From contig JAEYUW010000029.1 of the NCBI GenBank assembly GCA_023432225.1, forward strand, positions 51,302 through 115,301: DNA of 64,000 bases, in the 5' to 3' direction. The notes under the pieces were generated by a model, which was not told where the DNA came from, searched no databases, and worked only from the letters and a program-made list of their open reading frames with translations. Every line of letters starts with the position of its first letter. Position 1 is the first letter of the stretch. The translations under genes and the position numbers were made by a program. Positions 41,416 through 50,016 of the stretch are shown here, piece by piece. Origin of the DNA: Verrucomicrobiota bacterium (lineage in GTDB: Bacteria; Verrucomicrobiota; Verrucomicrobiia; Opitutales; Opitutaceae).

Positions 41416-43008
41416 TCACAACGCCGCGCTCGTCCACTCGCCGTTCACGAGTCGCCGCAACCCGAGCGGGTTCGCGTTCCGCAACTCCGGCGGCAGCAAC
41501 TCGTCCGCGAAATTCTGATAGCACACCAGCCGCGCCCAACGGTTCAGCGCGCGCGTGCCGACCGACGTGCTGCGTCCGCCATCGCTCGTCGCCGGATACG
41601 GTCCGGCGTGCACGATCGCGTGGCTGACTTCGAGTCCCGTCGGATAACCATTCAGGATCACGCGTCCCGCCTTCGCCGCGAGCAACTCGATCAACTCCGC
41701 CGCGCCCACCGCTGTTGCCTCGCCCGCCCCCGTGTGCAACGACGCCGTCAACGATCCCTCGAGCGAACGCGCCACCTGCATCATCTCCGTGCGATCCTTG
41801 CACCACACCACCAGTGAACTCGGTCCGAAAATCTCCTCCGAGAGCGCGTGGTTGCCGACGAAGAACTTCGCGTCCGTCTCGAACCACACTGGCGCGGCTG
41901 AGCAGAGGGACGACGCATTGCCGCGCGCGATCACGCGCACACCGGGCTGCGTCGCGCGCGCGGTCGTGCCGGTAACGAAAGCGTTTTTGATCCCGGGCGT
42001 GAGCATCACGCCCTCGAGCGTGGCCGAGAGCCGCGTCGCCAGCTCTTTGACGAACTGTTCTGCCTCCGGCGAGCGCTGAAGCACGATCAAACCGGGATTC
42101 GTGCAAAACTGCCCCACGCCCGCGAGCGACGAGGTGTAGAGTCCCTCCACCAGCGCCGCCCGCCGCTCCGCGATCGCGCCGGGCAACACGAACACCGGAT
42201 TGATGCTGCCCATCTCCGCGTAAACCGGAATCGGCTCCGGCCGCGCCGCCGCGAGATCCGCGAGCGCACGACCGCCTTTCAGCGAACCGGTGAAACCCAC
42301 TGCCTTCACCGCGGGATGTTTCACGAGCGCCTGTCCCACTTCGAAGCCTGCGTCGAACAGCAGCGAGAACGTGCCTTCGGGCAGTCCGCAATCGCGCACC
42401 GCGTGCAGCATCAATCGTCCGACCAACTCGCTGGTGCCTGGATGCGCCGGATGCGCCTTCACAATCACGGGACAACCCGCCGCGAACGCCGACGCCGTGT
42501 CGCCGCCGGCCACCGAGTAGGCGAAAGGAAAATTGCTCGAGCCGAACACCACCACCGGACCGATCGCGCGCAGCATCGAACGATGATCCGGCTTCGGCAG
42601 AGGCTGGCGTTCGGGCTGCGCCGTCTCTATGCGCACATCGAGCCAGTCACCGCGCTCCGCTGCCTCGCCGTAGAGTCGCAGCTGGTTCGCCGTGCGCATG
42701 ACTTCGCCTTTGAGTCGCGCCTCGGGCAACCCGGTCTCGATCATCGCCCGCGCGACCAGATCGGCCGACTTCGCCTCGAGGCTCTCCGCGATCCGCCGCA
42801 TGAATGCGTTGCGCTTTGCGCCCGGCAGTTTCGCCCACACGGGCGCCGCCGCTACCGCCAGTTGCACCGCGCGATCGACATCGTCGAGCGTCGCCGACGC
42901 GTAGCCGGGCTCCAGTTGGGTGCCGATCGCGGGATTGAACGCCTTGAACACAGCCCCGCCGGGACCGCTCGAACCGAAGCCGATGAGATTGCCACCGTCA
43001 GGTTTCAT
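41416..43008 (-). CDS. 2,5-dioxovalerate (alpha-ketoglutaric semialdehyde) dehydrogenase
   Basis: A 530-residue NAD(P)-dependent aldehyde dehydrogenase. FGSSNFPFAYSVAGGDTASA is the nucleotide-binding segment, PVYAEMGSINPVFV holds the catalytic-base Glu, and GVGQFCTNPGL holds the catalytic Cys. This FGSSNFPFA/GQFCTNPG pattern marks the ketoglutaric semialdehyde subfamily. As the last gene of the hydroxyproline series it oxidises 2,5-dioxopentanoate to 2-oxoglutarate. It is separated from the deaminase gene by an inverted-arm repeat that may form a transcript hairpin. Confidence 0.9.
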   Translation of the reverse strand: MKPDGGNLIGFGSSGPGGAVFKAFNPAIGTQLEPGYASATLDDVDRAVQLAVAAAPVWAKLPGAKRNAFMRRIAESLEAKSADLVARAMIETGLPEARLKGEVMRTANQLRLYGEAAERGDWLDVRIETAQPERQPLPKPDHRSMLRAIGPVVVFGSSNFPFAYSVAGGDTASAFAAGCPVIVKAHPAHPGTSELVGRLMLHAVRDCGLPEGTFSLLFDAGFEVGQALVKHPAVKAVGFTGSLKGGRALADLAAARPEPIPVYAEMGSINPVFVLPGAIAERRAALVEGLYTSSLAGVGQFCTNPGLIVLQRSPEAEQFVKELATRLSATLEGVMLTPGIKNAFVTGTTARATQPGVRVIARGNASSLCSAAPVWFETDAKFFVGNHALSEEIFGPSSLVVWCKDRTEMMQVARSLEGSLTASLHTGAGEATAVGAAELIELLAAKAGRVILNGYPTGLEVSHAIVHAGPYPATSDGGRSTSVGTRALNRWARLVCYQNFADELLPPELRNANPLGLRRLVNGEWTSAAL

Positions 43009-43020
43009 AGGAGAAAAGAA

Positions 43021-43100
43021 TTAACCACGAAACACACCAAACACACGAAAGGCGAAAACGCTACGATCGCCTTTCGTGTATTTCGTGTGTTTCGTGGTTA
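43021..43100. repeat. 9-nt-unit inverted-arm element (clearest gene-free copy)
   Basis: The left arm AACCACGAAACACACCAAAC and onward is the inverse of the right arm TTTCGTGTA, TTTCGTGTG, TTTCGTGGTT, about 32 bp each, around a spacer of about 14 bp. The sequence is related to the arms around the GxxExxY gene at 8327-8778. Confidence 0.85.
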
Positions 43101-43107
43101 TCAAAAT

Positions 43108-43995
43108 TCAGGGCCGATCCTTCAACGCCTTCGCCAGGACCGCGCGCGCATGCTCCAGATCGGCGCCGGCCAGCGCCAGCCGCGGGGGGCGCACATACGG
43201 TGTGCCGCGTCCGACTTCGGCCTGCACCCATTTGATGAGCTGCACGAACTTGGGCACGGTATCGAGCTTCAGGAGCGGCAGGAACCATTTGTAGAGCGCG
43301 AGCGCGCGCACCTTGTCGCCGCGTGCCGCGCAATCGAACAACGCCACGCTCTCCTCCGGAAACGCGTTCACGAGCCCCGCAATCCATCCGACCGCGCCCG
43401 CATAAACGCCCTCGACGATTGCGTCGTCCATGCCGACGAGCACATCGAGCCGCGTCCCGCACACCGCGCGGATCGCTGTCACACGCCGCACATCGCCGCT
43501 CGATTCTTTGACGGCGCGCAGATTCGGATGCTCCGCGGCCAGCTCCGCGATCTGCTCGGGCAGGAAGTCGGTTTTGTAGGCCGGCGGATTGTTGTAGAGC
43601 ATGCACGAGAGCGGCGTGGCCGCGATGATCGCGCTGACGTGCACCTTCATCTCGCGCCAATCGCTCGAGTAAACGTAAGGCGGCAAAACCATCAGCCCGC
43701 GTGCGCCGGCGGCCTGCGCGGCCTTGGCCATCGCGACGGCTTCGACCGTCGTCAATGACGCGATGCCGAGCGCGACCGGTGCGCGGTCGCTGACGGCCGC
43801 GACCGCGGTGCGCACGACCGCAACCTTCTCCTCGAACGTCAACGTCTGCGCCTCGCCAAGAGAACCGCAGCACACGATGCCGGTGCAGCCGCTCTCGATC
43901 ATCCAGCGGCAATGCGCCGCGAGCGCCTCGTGATCGACCGAAAGATCGGCCTTCAGGTTGGTGGTGATGGCGGGGATGACACCTTTCCAGTTCAT
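43108..43995 (-). CDS. dihydrodipicolinate synthase family protein, probable pyrroline-4-hydroxy-2-carboxylate deaminase
   Basis: A 295-residue class I aldolase-fold protein. The Schiff-base Lys lies in NLRAVKESSGD, the catalytic Tyr in SCMLYNNPPAY, and GIVCCGSLGEAQTLTFEEK matches the GxxGE motif. The start is the ATG at 43995 (MNWKGVIPAITTNL). By itself it could be a DapA, an N-acetylneuraminate lyase or another family member. Its place between a D-hydroxyproline dehydrogenase and a ketoglutaric semialdehyde dehydrogenase points to the deaminase that converts pyrroline-4-hydroxy-2-carboxylate to the semialdehyde. Confidence 0.86.
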   Translation of the reverse strand: MNWKGVIPAITTNLKADLSVDHEALAAHCRWMIESGCTGIVCCGSLGEAQTLTFEEKVAVVRTAVAAVSDRAPVALGIASLTTVEAVAMAKAAQAAGARGLMVLPPYVYSSDWREMKVHVSAIIAATPLSCMLYNNPPAYKTDFLPEQIAELAAEHPNLRAVKESSGDVRRVTAIRAVCGTRLDVLVGMDDAIVEGVYAGAVGWIAGLVNAFPEESVALFDCAARGDKVRALALYKWFLPLLKLDTVPKFVQLIKWVQAEVGRGTPYVRPPRLALAGADLEHARAVLAKALKDRP

Positions 43996-44011
43996 GGGAT
44001 TCGTGGGTTCC

Positions 44012-44059
44012 GTAGGTTGCCCGCTTGCGGGCAACGTGGCGCGCAAGCGCGCCACCTAC
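44012..44059. repeat. GTAG...CTAC palindromic pair within the hydroxyproline series
   Basis: GTAGGTTGCCCGC-tt-GCGGGCAAC is followed directly by GTGGCGCGC-aa-GCGCGCCACCTAC. Two hairpins lie back to back between the deaminase start and the dehydrogenase stop. Confidence 0.85.
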
Positions 44060-44064
44060 AATGT

Positions 44065-45327
44065 TCACGCAAATCGGTCCGGGCTCGTCAGGCTGAGATC
44101 GACACTCGGCTTCTTGCCCGCGAGCAACTCGCTCACGACGCAACCGGTAATCGGCGCGAGCGTGACGCCGAGCATCGCGTGACCGCATGCCGCCGTAAGA
44201 TTCGCCTGCCGGGCAAAACGGCCGATATACGGCATACCGTCGGGCGACACCGGTCGGTAGCCGAACCACGGTTGAGTGCCGTCGAAGTCCGCGGGACTCA
44301 TGTCCGGAAAATACACCTGCGCCGCCGCCTTGATCTGCTCGATGCGCTCGGGTCGCACGCGATCGACGTGGCCCGCGATTTCCATCGTGCCCCCGAAACG
44401 CAGCGTGTCGCCCATCGGCGTCACCGCCACACGCCGCTCGGAGAGGATCATCGGCTTCTTCAGCTTAACACGCGGTTTCTCGATCGTGAGCGAATAGCCC
44501 TTGCCCGCCTGCATCGGCAGGCGGAGGCCTAGATCGCGGATCGTCTCCGGCGCCCACGAACCGGTGGCGAGCACGTATTCATCGGCGGCGAGTTCGCCGG
44601 CACTGGTCGAAACGCCGGTAATGCGCCCGCCTTCGCTGCGCCAGCCGTAGACGTTCGTATTCCAGTGAAACTTCACGCCCTGCTGCTTCAACCGCGCGAC
44701 GAGCGCCGGGATGAACTTCCGCGGCGAGATATGCGCGTCGATCGGGAAATAGACCGCACCGGCGATGTCCATCCGCGCCCCCGGCTCGAGCTGGGCCACC
44801 TGCGCCGGCGTCAGAATCTTCGCCTCAACGCCCACTGAGTTGGCGAGCGCGGCGAGCCCCTTTTCATAGGCCGCGAGCTTATCGGGAGTCTTGCAAAGAT
44901 TGAACAATCCCTGCGCCTCGAACTCGAAGCTGTTGCCCGTCTGCTCCGCCAGCGCAACGAAGAGCTTGCGGCTCTCCAAGCAGTGTTGCGCCAGCACCGG
45001 CGCGGCGCGGCGACGGTGTTCCTCCGTGCAGTTTCTCGCGAACAGCCAGCCCCAGCGCATCAGCTCGGGATCGAGCCGCGGCTTGATATAGAACGGGCTC
45101 CGCGAACTCGTCATCCATTTCAGCCCCTGCCACACCATCCCGGGCGCAGAGATCGGCTCGACGTGACTCGGCGACACATAGCCGGCGCTGCCGTGCGCGC
45201 ACGAATCGGCGCCCTCGGCGTTGCGCTCGATGACCGTGACGGCGAAGCCGTCCTTGGCGAGGTAATGCGCGGTGCAGAGGCCGACGATGCCGCCGCCGCA
45301 AACGATGACGCTGCGCGATGTGCTCAT
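44065..45327 (-). CDS. FAD-dependent D-amino acid dehydrogenase, probable D-hydroxyproline dehydrogenase
   Basis: A 420-residue DAO-family flavoprotein. VIVCGGGIVGLCTAHYLAKDG at the N-terminus is the Rossmann FAD motif, ERNAEGADSCAHGSAGYVSP follows, and PWFGYRPVSPDGMPYIG with CGHAMLGVTLAPITG are the C-terminal FAD contacts. In context it should oxidise cis-4-hydroxy-D-proline to pyrroline-4-hydroxy-2-carboxylate, passing electrons to the respiratory chain. It is a single-chain type, not the multi-subunit type. Its ATG overlaps the stop of the epimerase by four bases. Confidence 0.89.
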   Translation of the reverse strand: MSTSRSVIVCGGGIVGLCTAHYLAKDGFAVTVIERNAEGADSCAHGSAGYVSPSHVEPISAPGMVWQGLKWMTSSRSPFYIKPRLDPELMRWGWLFARNCTEEHRRRAAPVLAQHCLESRKLFVALAEQTGNSFEFEAQGLFNLCKTPDKLAAYEKGLAALANSVGVEAKILTPAQVAQLEPGARMDIAGAVYFPIDAHISPRKFIPALVARLKQQGVKFHWNTNVYGWRSEGGRITGVSTSAGELAADEYVLATGSWAPETIRDLGLRLPMQAGKGYSLTIEKPRVKLKKPMILSERRVAVTPMGDTLRFGGTMEIAGHVDRVRPERIEQIKAAAQVYFPDMSPADFDGTQPWFGYRPVSPDGMPYIGRFARQANLTAACGHAMLGVTLAPITGCVVSELLAGKKPSVDLSLTSPDRFA

Positions 45328-46331
45328 GTGCTACGAATACCCCAGCGAAACGGATCCTTCGGGTCGAGCAGCAACACACCCTCGCCGCACACGTGCGCCG
45401 TCCCCGTGATCGTCGGCAAGATCTTCGTGCTGTCGCCGTCGCGCCGGTAGCGCCCGCGAAACACGCTGCCGACGATGCTCTCCTGCACCCAGTCTGCGCC
45501 CTCGGCCAGTTTCCCGTCCGCGGCGAGGCAGGCGAGCTTGGCGCTGGTGCCGGTCCCACACGGCGAACGGTCGTAGGCTCCGCCCGGGCAAAGCACGAAG
45601 TTCCGGCTGTGCGGCGCACCGTAGCGCAGGCGTCCCGCCTGCTCTTCGAACTCCGATGCAGGCGAGACGCCTGTGCTACTCATCGGCGACGGCACGAACA
45701 ACTCAACGTGATCGACCTCGGGAAACCCCTGCGCGTTCACCGCCGCACGCACGCGCGACGTGTAGTCGGTGAGCGCGGCGACATTCGCGAGTTCGAGGCG
45801 CTGCCCGTGTTCCTCGACGAGGAAAAACCAGTTGCCACCCCACGCCACGTCGCCGCACACGAGGCCGAGACCGGGCACGTCGACCGCGACACCCGCGGCT
45901 TTCCGAAAACTCGGCACGTTGTCCACGGACACGCTGCCATCGGCGTGCAACGTCGCCGCCACGACGCCTACCGGCGTGTCGATGCGCACGACGCCCGGCT
46001 GCACGCGACCAAGATAGGCCAGCGAGACGACGAGCCCGATCGTTCCATGTCCGCACATGCCCAGCGGGCCGACGTTGTTGAAAAAGATCACTCCGACTTC
46101 GCAGCCCGGCGCGTGCGGCTCCACGAGCAACGCGCCGACCACCACATCCGAGCCGCGCGGCTCGTTCACGATCGCGGCGCGGTAGTGATCGAACTCATCA
46201 CGAAACCGCGCGACTCGCTCCGCCAACGGCCCGCGGCCGAGTTCCGGTCCGCCCTCCAGCACCAGCCGCGTCGGCTCACCGCCCGTGTGCGAATCGAGAA
46301 TGCGAGTGCGTTGGACGCCGGGCGTGGGCAT
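45324..46331 (-). CDS. 4-hydroxyproline epimerase (proline racemase family) carrying an in-frame repeat insertion
   Basis: A protein of 335 residues from the ATG at 46331. It converts trans-4-hydroxy-L-proline to cis-4-hydroxy-D-proline with two Cys acid/bases: C93 in NNVGPLGMCGHGT and C258 in DRSPCGTGTSAK. The Cys/Cys pair distinguishes it from the Thr-containing dehydratases of the same family. Residues 218-237 (SSTGVSPASEF through RLRY) are encoded by a GTAG...CTAC palindromic repeat at 45621-45679, between LFVPSPM and GAPHSRNFVLCPGG. The protein is about 20 residues longer than usual members, matching the insertion. Whether the enzyme is still active is unknown; the downstream catalytic motif is intact and in frame. 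Confidence 0.92.
   Translation of the reverse strand: MPTPGVQRTRILDSHTGGEPTRLVLEGGPELGRGPLAERVARFRDEFDHYRAAIVNEPRGSDVVVGALLVEPHAPGCEVGVIFFNNVGPLGMCGHGTIGLVVSLAYLGRVQPGVVRIDTPVGVVAATLHADGSVSVDNVPSFRKAAGVAVDVPGLGLVCGDVAWGGNWFFLVEEHGQRLELANVAALTDYTSRVRAAVNAQGFPEVDHVELFVPSPMSSTGVSPASEFEEQAGRLRYGAPHSRNFVLCPGGAYDRSPCGTGTSAKLACLAADGKLAEGADWVQESIVGSVFRGRYRRDGDSTKILPTITGTAHVCGEGVLLLDPKDPFRWGIRST
45621..45679. repeat. GTAG...CTAC palindromic element inside the epimerase coding sequence
   Basis: Plus strand: GTAGCGCAGGCGTCCCGCCT at the left end and GGCGAGACGCCTGTGCTAC at the right end, arms inverted with two mismatches over 22 bp. It is 59 bp long. It has the same terminal tetranucleotides as the intergenic elements, but here it is translated. 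Confidence 0.88.
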
Positions 46332-46451
46332 GCGGGGATGGCCGCGAGCATCGTTATCCGCGGCCGCAACGCCATGCTGTTTTTCGTGCGCCGCACATGA
46401 CAAGTTTGCCGGTTGCCAGCCGGCGAAGCCCTCTCGCACTCTCGACGTCGC

Positions 46452-46742
46452 ATGTCCGCCCCGCAGGAGCTAAACATCGACTACGTCGCGCAACTCGCGC
46501 GGCTCGCGCTCACGCCCGAGGAGAAAGCCAAGTTCGCCGCACAGCTCGGCGACGTGCTCCACCACATCGAGCGCCTCAGTGAAGTCGACGTCAGCGACGT
46601 CGAGGCCACGGCCCACGCGTTCCCGGTGGAAAACGTCTGGGATGCCGACGTGCCGCGCACCGGCCTCAGCGTCGCCGACGCCCTGCGCAACGCACCCGCA
46701 CAGCGGGAAAACATGATCAGCGTGCCGAAGGTCGTGGAGTAG
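46452..46742 (+). CDS. gatC: Asp-tRNA(Asn)/Glu-tRNA(Gln) amidotransferase subunit C
   Basis: A 96-residue helical subunit that stabilises GatA in the GatCAB amidotransferase. LNIDYVAQLARLALTPEEKA and HAFPVENVWDADVPR are family features. The start is the ATG at 46452. The TAG stop at 46740-46742 is part of the GTAG head of a palindromic repeat that separates it from gatA. Confidence 0.94.
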   Translation: MSAPQELNIDYVAQLARLALTPEEKAKFAAQLGDVLHHIERLSEVDVSDVEATAHAFPVENVWDADVPRTGLSVADALRNAPAQRENMISVPKVVE

Positions 46743-46762
46743 GGCCGGTTTTCAACCGGCCC
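46739..46762. repeat. GTAG REP hairpin supplying the gatC stop codon
   Basis: GTAGGGCCGGTT-ttc-AACCGGCCC. The TAG of its head is the in-frame stop of gatC. The element fills most of the 39-bp gap before gatA. Confidence 0.88.
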
Positions 46763-46781
46763 ATCAGAAACCGCGTAACGC

Positions 46782-48242
46782 ATGACGCCCCCGCTCCATT
46801 TTCAGTCCCTCACCACCCTCTCCGCCCGCCTCGAACGGCGCGAGCTGTCCGCCGTCGAGTTGATGTCGGCGATCATCGCCCGCACCAAGGCCGTCGAGCC
46901 GCGCGTGCACGCCGTCAACTCCTTCGACGAAGCCGACGCCCTCGCCCAAGCCGCCGCCTCCGACGCCCGCCGCGCCGCCGGCCAAACGCGCGGCCCGCTC
47001 GACGGCATCCCGATCGGCTTGAAGGACGTCATCGCGGTGCGCGATCAGCCGCTCACGGCCTCGAGCAAGATCCTGCAAAATTTTGTCTCGCCCTACGACG
47101 CCACCGTCACGCGCAAACTCAAAGACGCCGGCGCCGTGCTCTTCGGCCGGCTCAGCTGCGATGAGTTCGCGATGGGCTCGTCGAACGAGAACTCCGCCTT
47201 CGGCCCCGTCGCGAATCCCTGGGACCTCACGCGCGTGCCTGGCGGTTCGTCCGGCGGCAGTGCCGCAGCGCTGGCGGCAGGCGAAGTGGTCGCGTCTCTC
47301 GGTTCGGACACGGGCGGTTCGATTCGCCAACCCGCCGCACTCTGCGGCCTGGTCGGCCTCAAGCCCACTTACGGCCTCGTCTCGCGTTACGGTCTCGTCG
47401 CCTACGCCTCGTCGCTCGATCAAATTGGCCCCTTCGGTCGCACCACCGAAGACGTCGCGCTCGTGCTCCGCGCCATCGCGGGCCACGACCCGCTCGACTC
47501 GACCTCGTTCAAAGCCGACGTGCCCGACTACCGTGCCGCGCTGAACGGCCCTACCCCGCGCCGCGTCGGCATCCCGAAGGAATATTTTGGCGAAGGTCTC
47601 GATCCGGAGATCGGCGCCGCGGTGGAAGCCGCCGTGAAGTTCTACCGCGACCGCGGCTGCGAAGTGAAAGAAGTCTCGCTGCCGCACACGCCCTACTGCC
47701 TCGATGCCTACTACGTGATCGCGACCGCGGAAGCGTCGTCGAATCTCGCCCGCTTCGACGGCGTCCGCTACGGACATCGCTCGAAGGATGCGACGGACGC
47801 GATTGATCTCTACGCCAAGTCGCGAGCCGAGGGCTTCGGCGCCGAGGTGAAGCGACGCATCATTCTCGGCACCTACGTGCTCTCGAGCGGTTACTACGAC
47901 GCGTATTACCTGCGCGCGCAAAAGGTCCGCACGCTCATTCGCCAGGATTTTCTGAAAGCCTTCGCGGAAGTCGACACGCTGCTGACGCCCACGTCGCCCG
48001 TGCCGGCATTCAAGCTCGGCGAGAAGGCCGATCCGCTCGCGATGTATCTCCTCGATATCTACACGATCGGCGTGAACCTCGCCGGCCTGCCCGCCGCGAG
48101 CGTGCCGTGCGGATTCACACGCGCCGGCCTGCCGATCGGCCTGCAACTCATCGGCCAGCCGTTCAAGGAAGCCGACCTCCTCGCCCTCGGCCATACTTAC
48201 GAACAGGCGCACGAGTGGAGCCGCCAAACTCCGAACCTTTGA
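46782..48242 (+). CDS. gatA: Asp-tRNA(Asn)/Glu-tRNA(Gln) amidotransferase subunit A
   Basis: A 486-residue amidase-signature enzyme that releases ammonia from glutamine or asparagine for the GatB site. The catalytic Ser-cisSer-Lys triad lies in GLKDVIAVRDQPLTASSKIL (Lys) and GGSSGGSAAALAAG with SDTGGSIRQPAALCG (both Ser). The C-terminal LIGQPFKEADLLALGHTYEQ is typical. The ATG at 46782 follows gatC after a REP hairpin. Confidence 0.96.
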   Translation: MTPPLHFQSLTTLSARLERRELSAVELMSAIIARTKAVEPRVHAVNSFDEADALAQAAASDARRAAGQTRGPLDGIPIGLKDVIAVRDQPLTASSKILQNFVSPYDATVTRKLKDAGAVLFGRLSCDEFAMGSSNENSAFGPVANPWDLTRVPGGSSGGSAAALAAGEVVASLGSDTGGSIRQPAALCGLVGLKPTYGLVSRYGLVAYASSLDQIGPFGRTTEDVALVLRAIAGHDPLDSTSFKADVPDYRAALNGPTPRRVGIPKEYFGEGLDPEIGAAVEAAVKFYRDRGCEVKEVSLPHTPYCLDAYYVIATAEASSNLARFDGVRYGHRSKDATDAIDLYAKSRAEGFGAEVKRRIILGTYVLSSGYYDAYYLRAQKVRTLIRQDFLKAFAEVDTLLTPTSPVPAFKLGEKADPLAMYLLDIYTIGVNLAGLPAASVPCGFTRAGLPIGLQLIGQPFKEADLLALGHTYEQAHEWSRQTPNL

Positions 48243-48243
48243 T

Positions 48244-48316
48244 GGCCCACGGAACACACGGAATACACGGAACCGCAGGAGCCTTACTTCTGTGTGTTCC
48301 GTGTATTCCGTGGGCC
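48244..48316. repeat. 9-nt-unit inverted-arm element between gatA and gatB
   Basis: The left arm CACGGAACA-CACGGAATA-CACGGAA and the right arm TTCCGTGTA-TTCCGTGGG CC are inverted with GGCCC ends. No gene lies between them. It occupies almost the whole 82-bp gap. Confidence 0.85.
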
Positions 48317-48324
48317 CAATATTC

Positions 48325-49773
48325 ATGAGCGATTTCGAAGCAGTCATCGGCCTCGAGGTGCACGTCCAGATCAAGACGGCATCGAAGATGTTCACGCGCG
48401 TTCCCACCGGTTACGGCGAGCCGCCGAACACGCTCACGGACCCGACGATACTCGCGCTGCCCGGCGCGCTGCCGGTGCTGAACAAGGCCGCGCTCGACGC
48501 CATCATCAAGACCGGCCTCATGCTCGACTGCGAGATCGCGCACGTCACGCGTTGGGACCGGAAGAACTATTTCTATCCCGACAGCCCGAAGAACTACCAG
48601 CTCTCGCAATACGACCAGCCCGTCTGCCGTCACGGCGCCGTCGAGATCGAACTGCCGGGTGCGTCGCTCGCCGTCATGGGCGAACACAAAAAGATCGAGC
48701 TGACGCGCATCCATCTCGAGGAAGACGTCGGCAAGCTCTCGCACGAGGCCAACGACTCGCTCATCGACTACAACCGCGCCGGCACGCCGCTGATGGAGAT
48801 CGTCACCGAGCCGGTCATCCGCTCGGCCGACGAAGCATTCGCGTTCCTCACCTCGCTGCGCCAGTCGCTCATCTACGCGGGCATCTCCGATTGCGACATG
48901 GAGAAGGGCCAGATGCGTTGCGACGCCAACATCTCCATCCGCCGCGTCGGCGAGACGAAGCTCGGCACCAAGGTCGAGTTGAAGAACCTCAACTCCATCT
49001 CCTACGTTCGCGACGGCATCGTCACCGAGATCAAGCGTCAGATCAACGTCGTCACGAGCGGCGGCACGATCGTGCAGGAAACCCGCCTCTACGATGGCGA
49101 GACCGGCCGCAGCGCCTCGATGCGCTCGAAGGAAATGGCGCACGACTATCGCTATTTCCCCGACCCGGACCTGATGCCCGTGCGCATCGACGCCGAGTGG
49201 AAGGCGCGCCTCGCCGCCGAACTGCCGGAGCGTCCGTTCGCGAAGCAGGCGCGCTTCATCGAGCAACTCGGCCTGCCCTACTCCGCCGCCTCCGTGCTCA
49301 TCCGCGACCGCGCGCTGGCCGATTTTTTTGAGGAGACGGTGAAACTCGGCGCGAAGCCGACCGCGACCGCGAACTGGATCACCAACGATTTGCTCCGCGA
49401 CCTCGCCGCGCGCAGCGTCACGCTCTCGGCGAGCAAGATCACCCCGGCGCACATTGCCGGCTTGGTGAAGCTCCTCGATGAGGCCGTGATCTCCAGCACG
49501 CAGGCCAAGGAAGTGTTCGCCGACATGACCGACAGCGGCGACCAGCCAGGACTCGTCGTCGACCGCAAAGGCCTTCGCCAATCGAGCGACACGACTCAAC
49601 TCGAAGCGTGGTGCGCCACGGCGATCGCCAACGACCCCAAGTCCGCCGAGCAGGTTCGTGCCGGCAATGCCAAGGCGATCAACGCTCTCAAGGGCGCGGT
49701 CATGAAACTCTCGGCCGGCAAGGCCAACCCCAAGCTCGTCGACGAGATTCTCCAGCGGCAACTCGTCCGCTGA
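48325..49773 (+). CDS. gatB: Asp-tRNA(Asn)/Glu-tRNA(Gln) amidotransferase subunit B
   Basis: A 482-residue kinase/amidotransferase subunit that activates the misacylated tRNA and transfers ammonia. VIGLEVHVQIKTASKMF at the start, WDRKNYFYPDSPKNYQLSQY, and MRCDANISIRR are conserved. The C-terminal YqeY-like tRNA-binding tail is present (NPKLVDEILQRQL). The start is the ATG at 48325 (MSDFEAVIGLEVHVQ). No GlnRS or AsnRS gene is in the window, so which amide reaction is needed cannot be told. Confidence 0.96.
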   Translation: MSDFEAVIGLEVHVQIKTASKMFTRVPTGYGEPPNTLTDPTILALPGALPVLNKAALDAIIKTGLMLDCEIAHVTRWDRKNYFYPDSPKNYQLSQYDQPVCRHGAVEIELPGASLAVMGEHKKIELTRIHLEEDVGKLSHEANDSLIDYNRAGTPLMEIVTEPVIRSADEAFAFLTSLRQSLIYAGISDCDMEKGQMRCDANISIRRVGETKLGTKVELKNLNSISYVRDGIVTEIKRQINVVTSGGTIVQETRLYDGETGRSASMRSKEMAHDYRYFPDPDLMPVRIDAEWKARLAAELPERPFAKQARFIEQLGLPYSAASVLIRDRALADFFEETVKLGAKPTATANWITNDLLRDLAARSVTLSASKITPAHIAGLVKLLDEAVISSTQAKEVFADMTDSGDQPGLVVDRKGLRQSSDTTQLEAWCATAIANDPKSAEQVRAGNAKAINALKGAVMKLSAGKANPKLVDEILQRQLVR

Positions 49774-49926
49774 GAGCGAAATTCGTTCAAATACGCACGA
49801 ATACTGCAGGATTTTCCTGAGCAGCAGGATTTTTTCCTACAGAAATCAGCGCCAGAGCCGTTCCCGATTATGCATCGCGGATTCATGTCCGCACCAGCTT
49901 CTCGGGCAGGACATACGGGCCTGCAA

Positions 49927-49979
49927 GTGAGGCGCACCGGTGAGCCTCACAGTGGCTCCTCCCGTGCGCCTTTCTTTTT
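49927..49979 (+). promoter_or_regulatory. leader with two mutually exclusive hairpins upstream of the porin gene
   Basis: GTGAGGC (49927-49933) pairs with GCCTCAC (49944-49950). Alternatively AGGCGCAC (49930-49937) pairs with GTGCGCCT (49964-49971), which is followed by TTCTTTTT. The two pairings share bases, so this could be an attenuator. It could also be a plain terminator of gatB with chance structure. It lies 38 bp before the porin ATG. Confidence 0.5.
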
Positions 49980-50016
49980 GCGAGCGTTGGACGATGCACC
50001 GTCACCTCCATCCATC

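Noticed and set aside
43021..48316. Short spaced repeats that might be read as CRISPR-like
   Set aside because: Units are about 9 nt, inverted, and spacer-free; no direct repeats of 24-40 nt with unique spacers and no cas genes.
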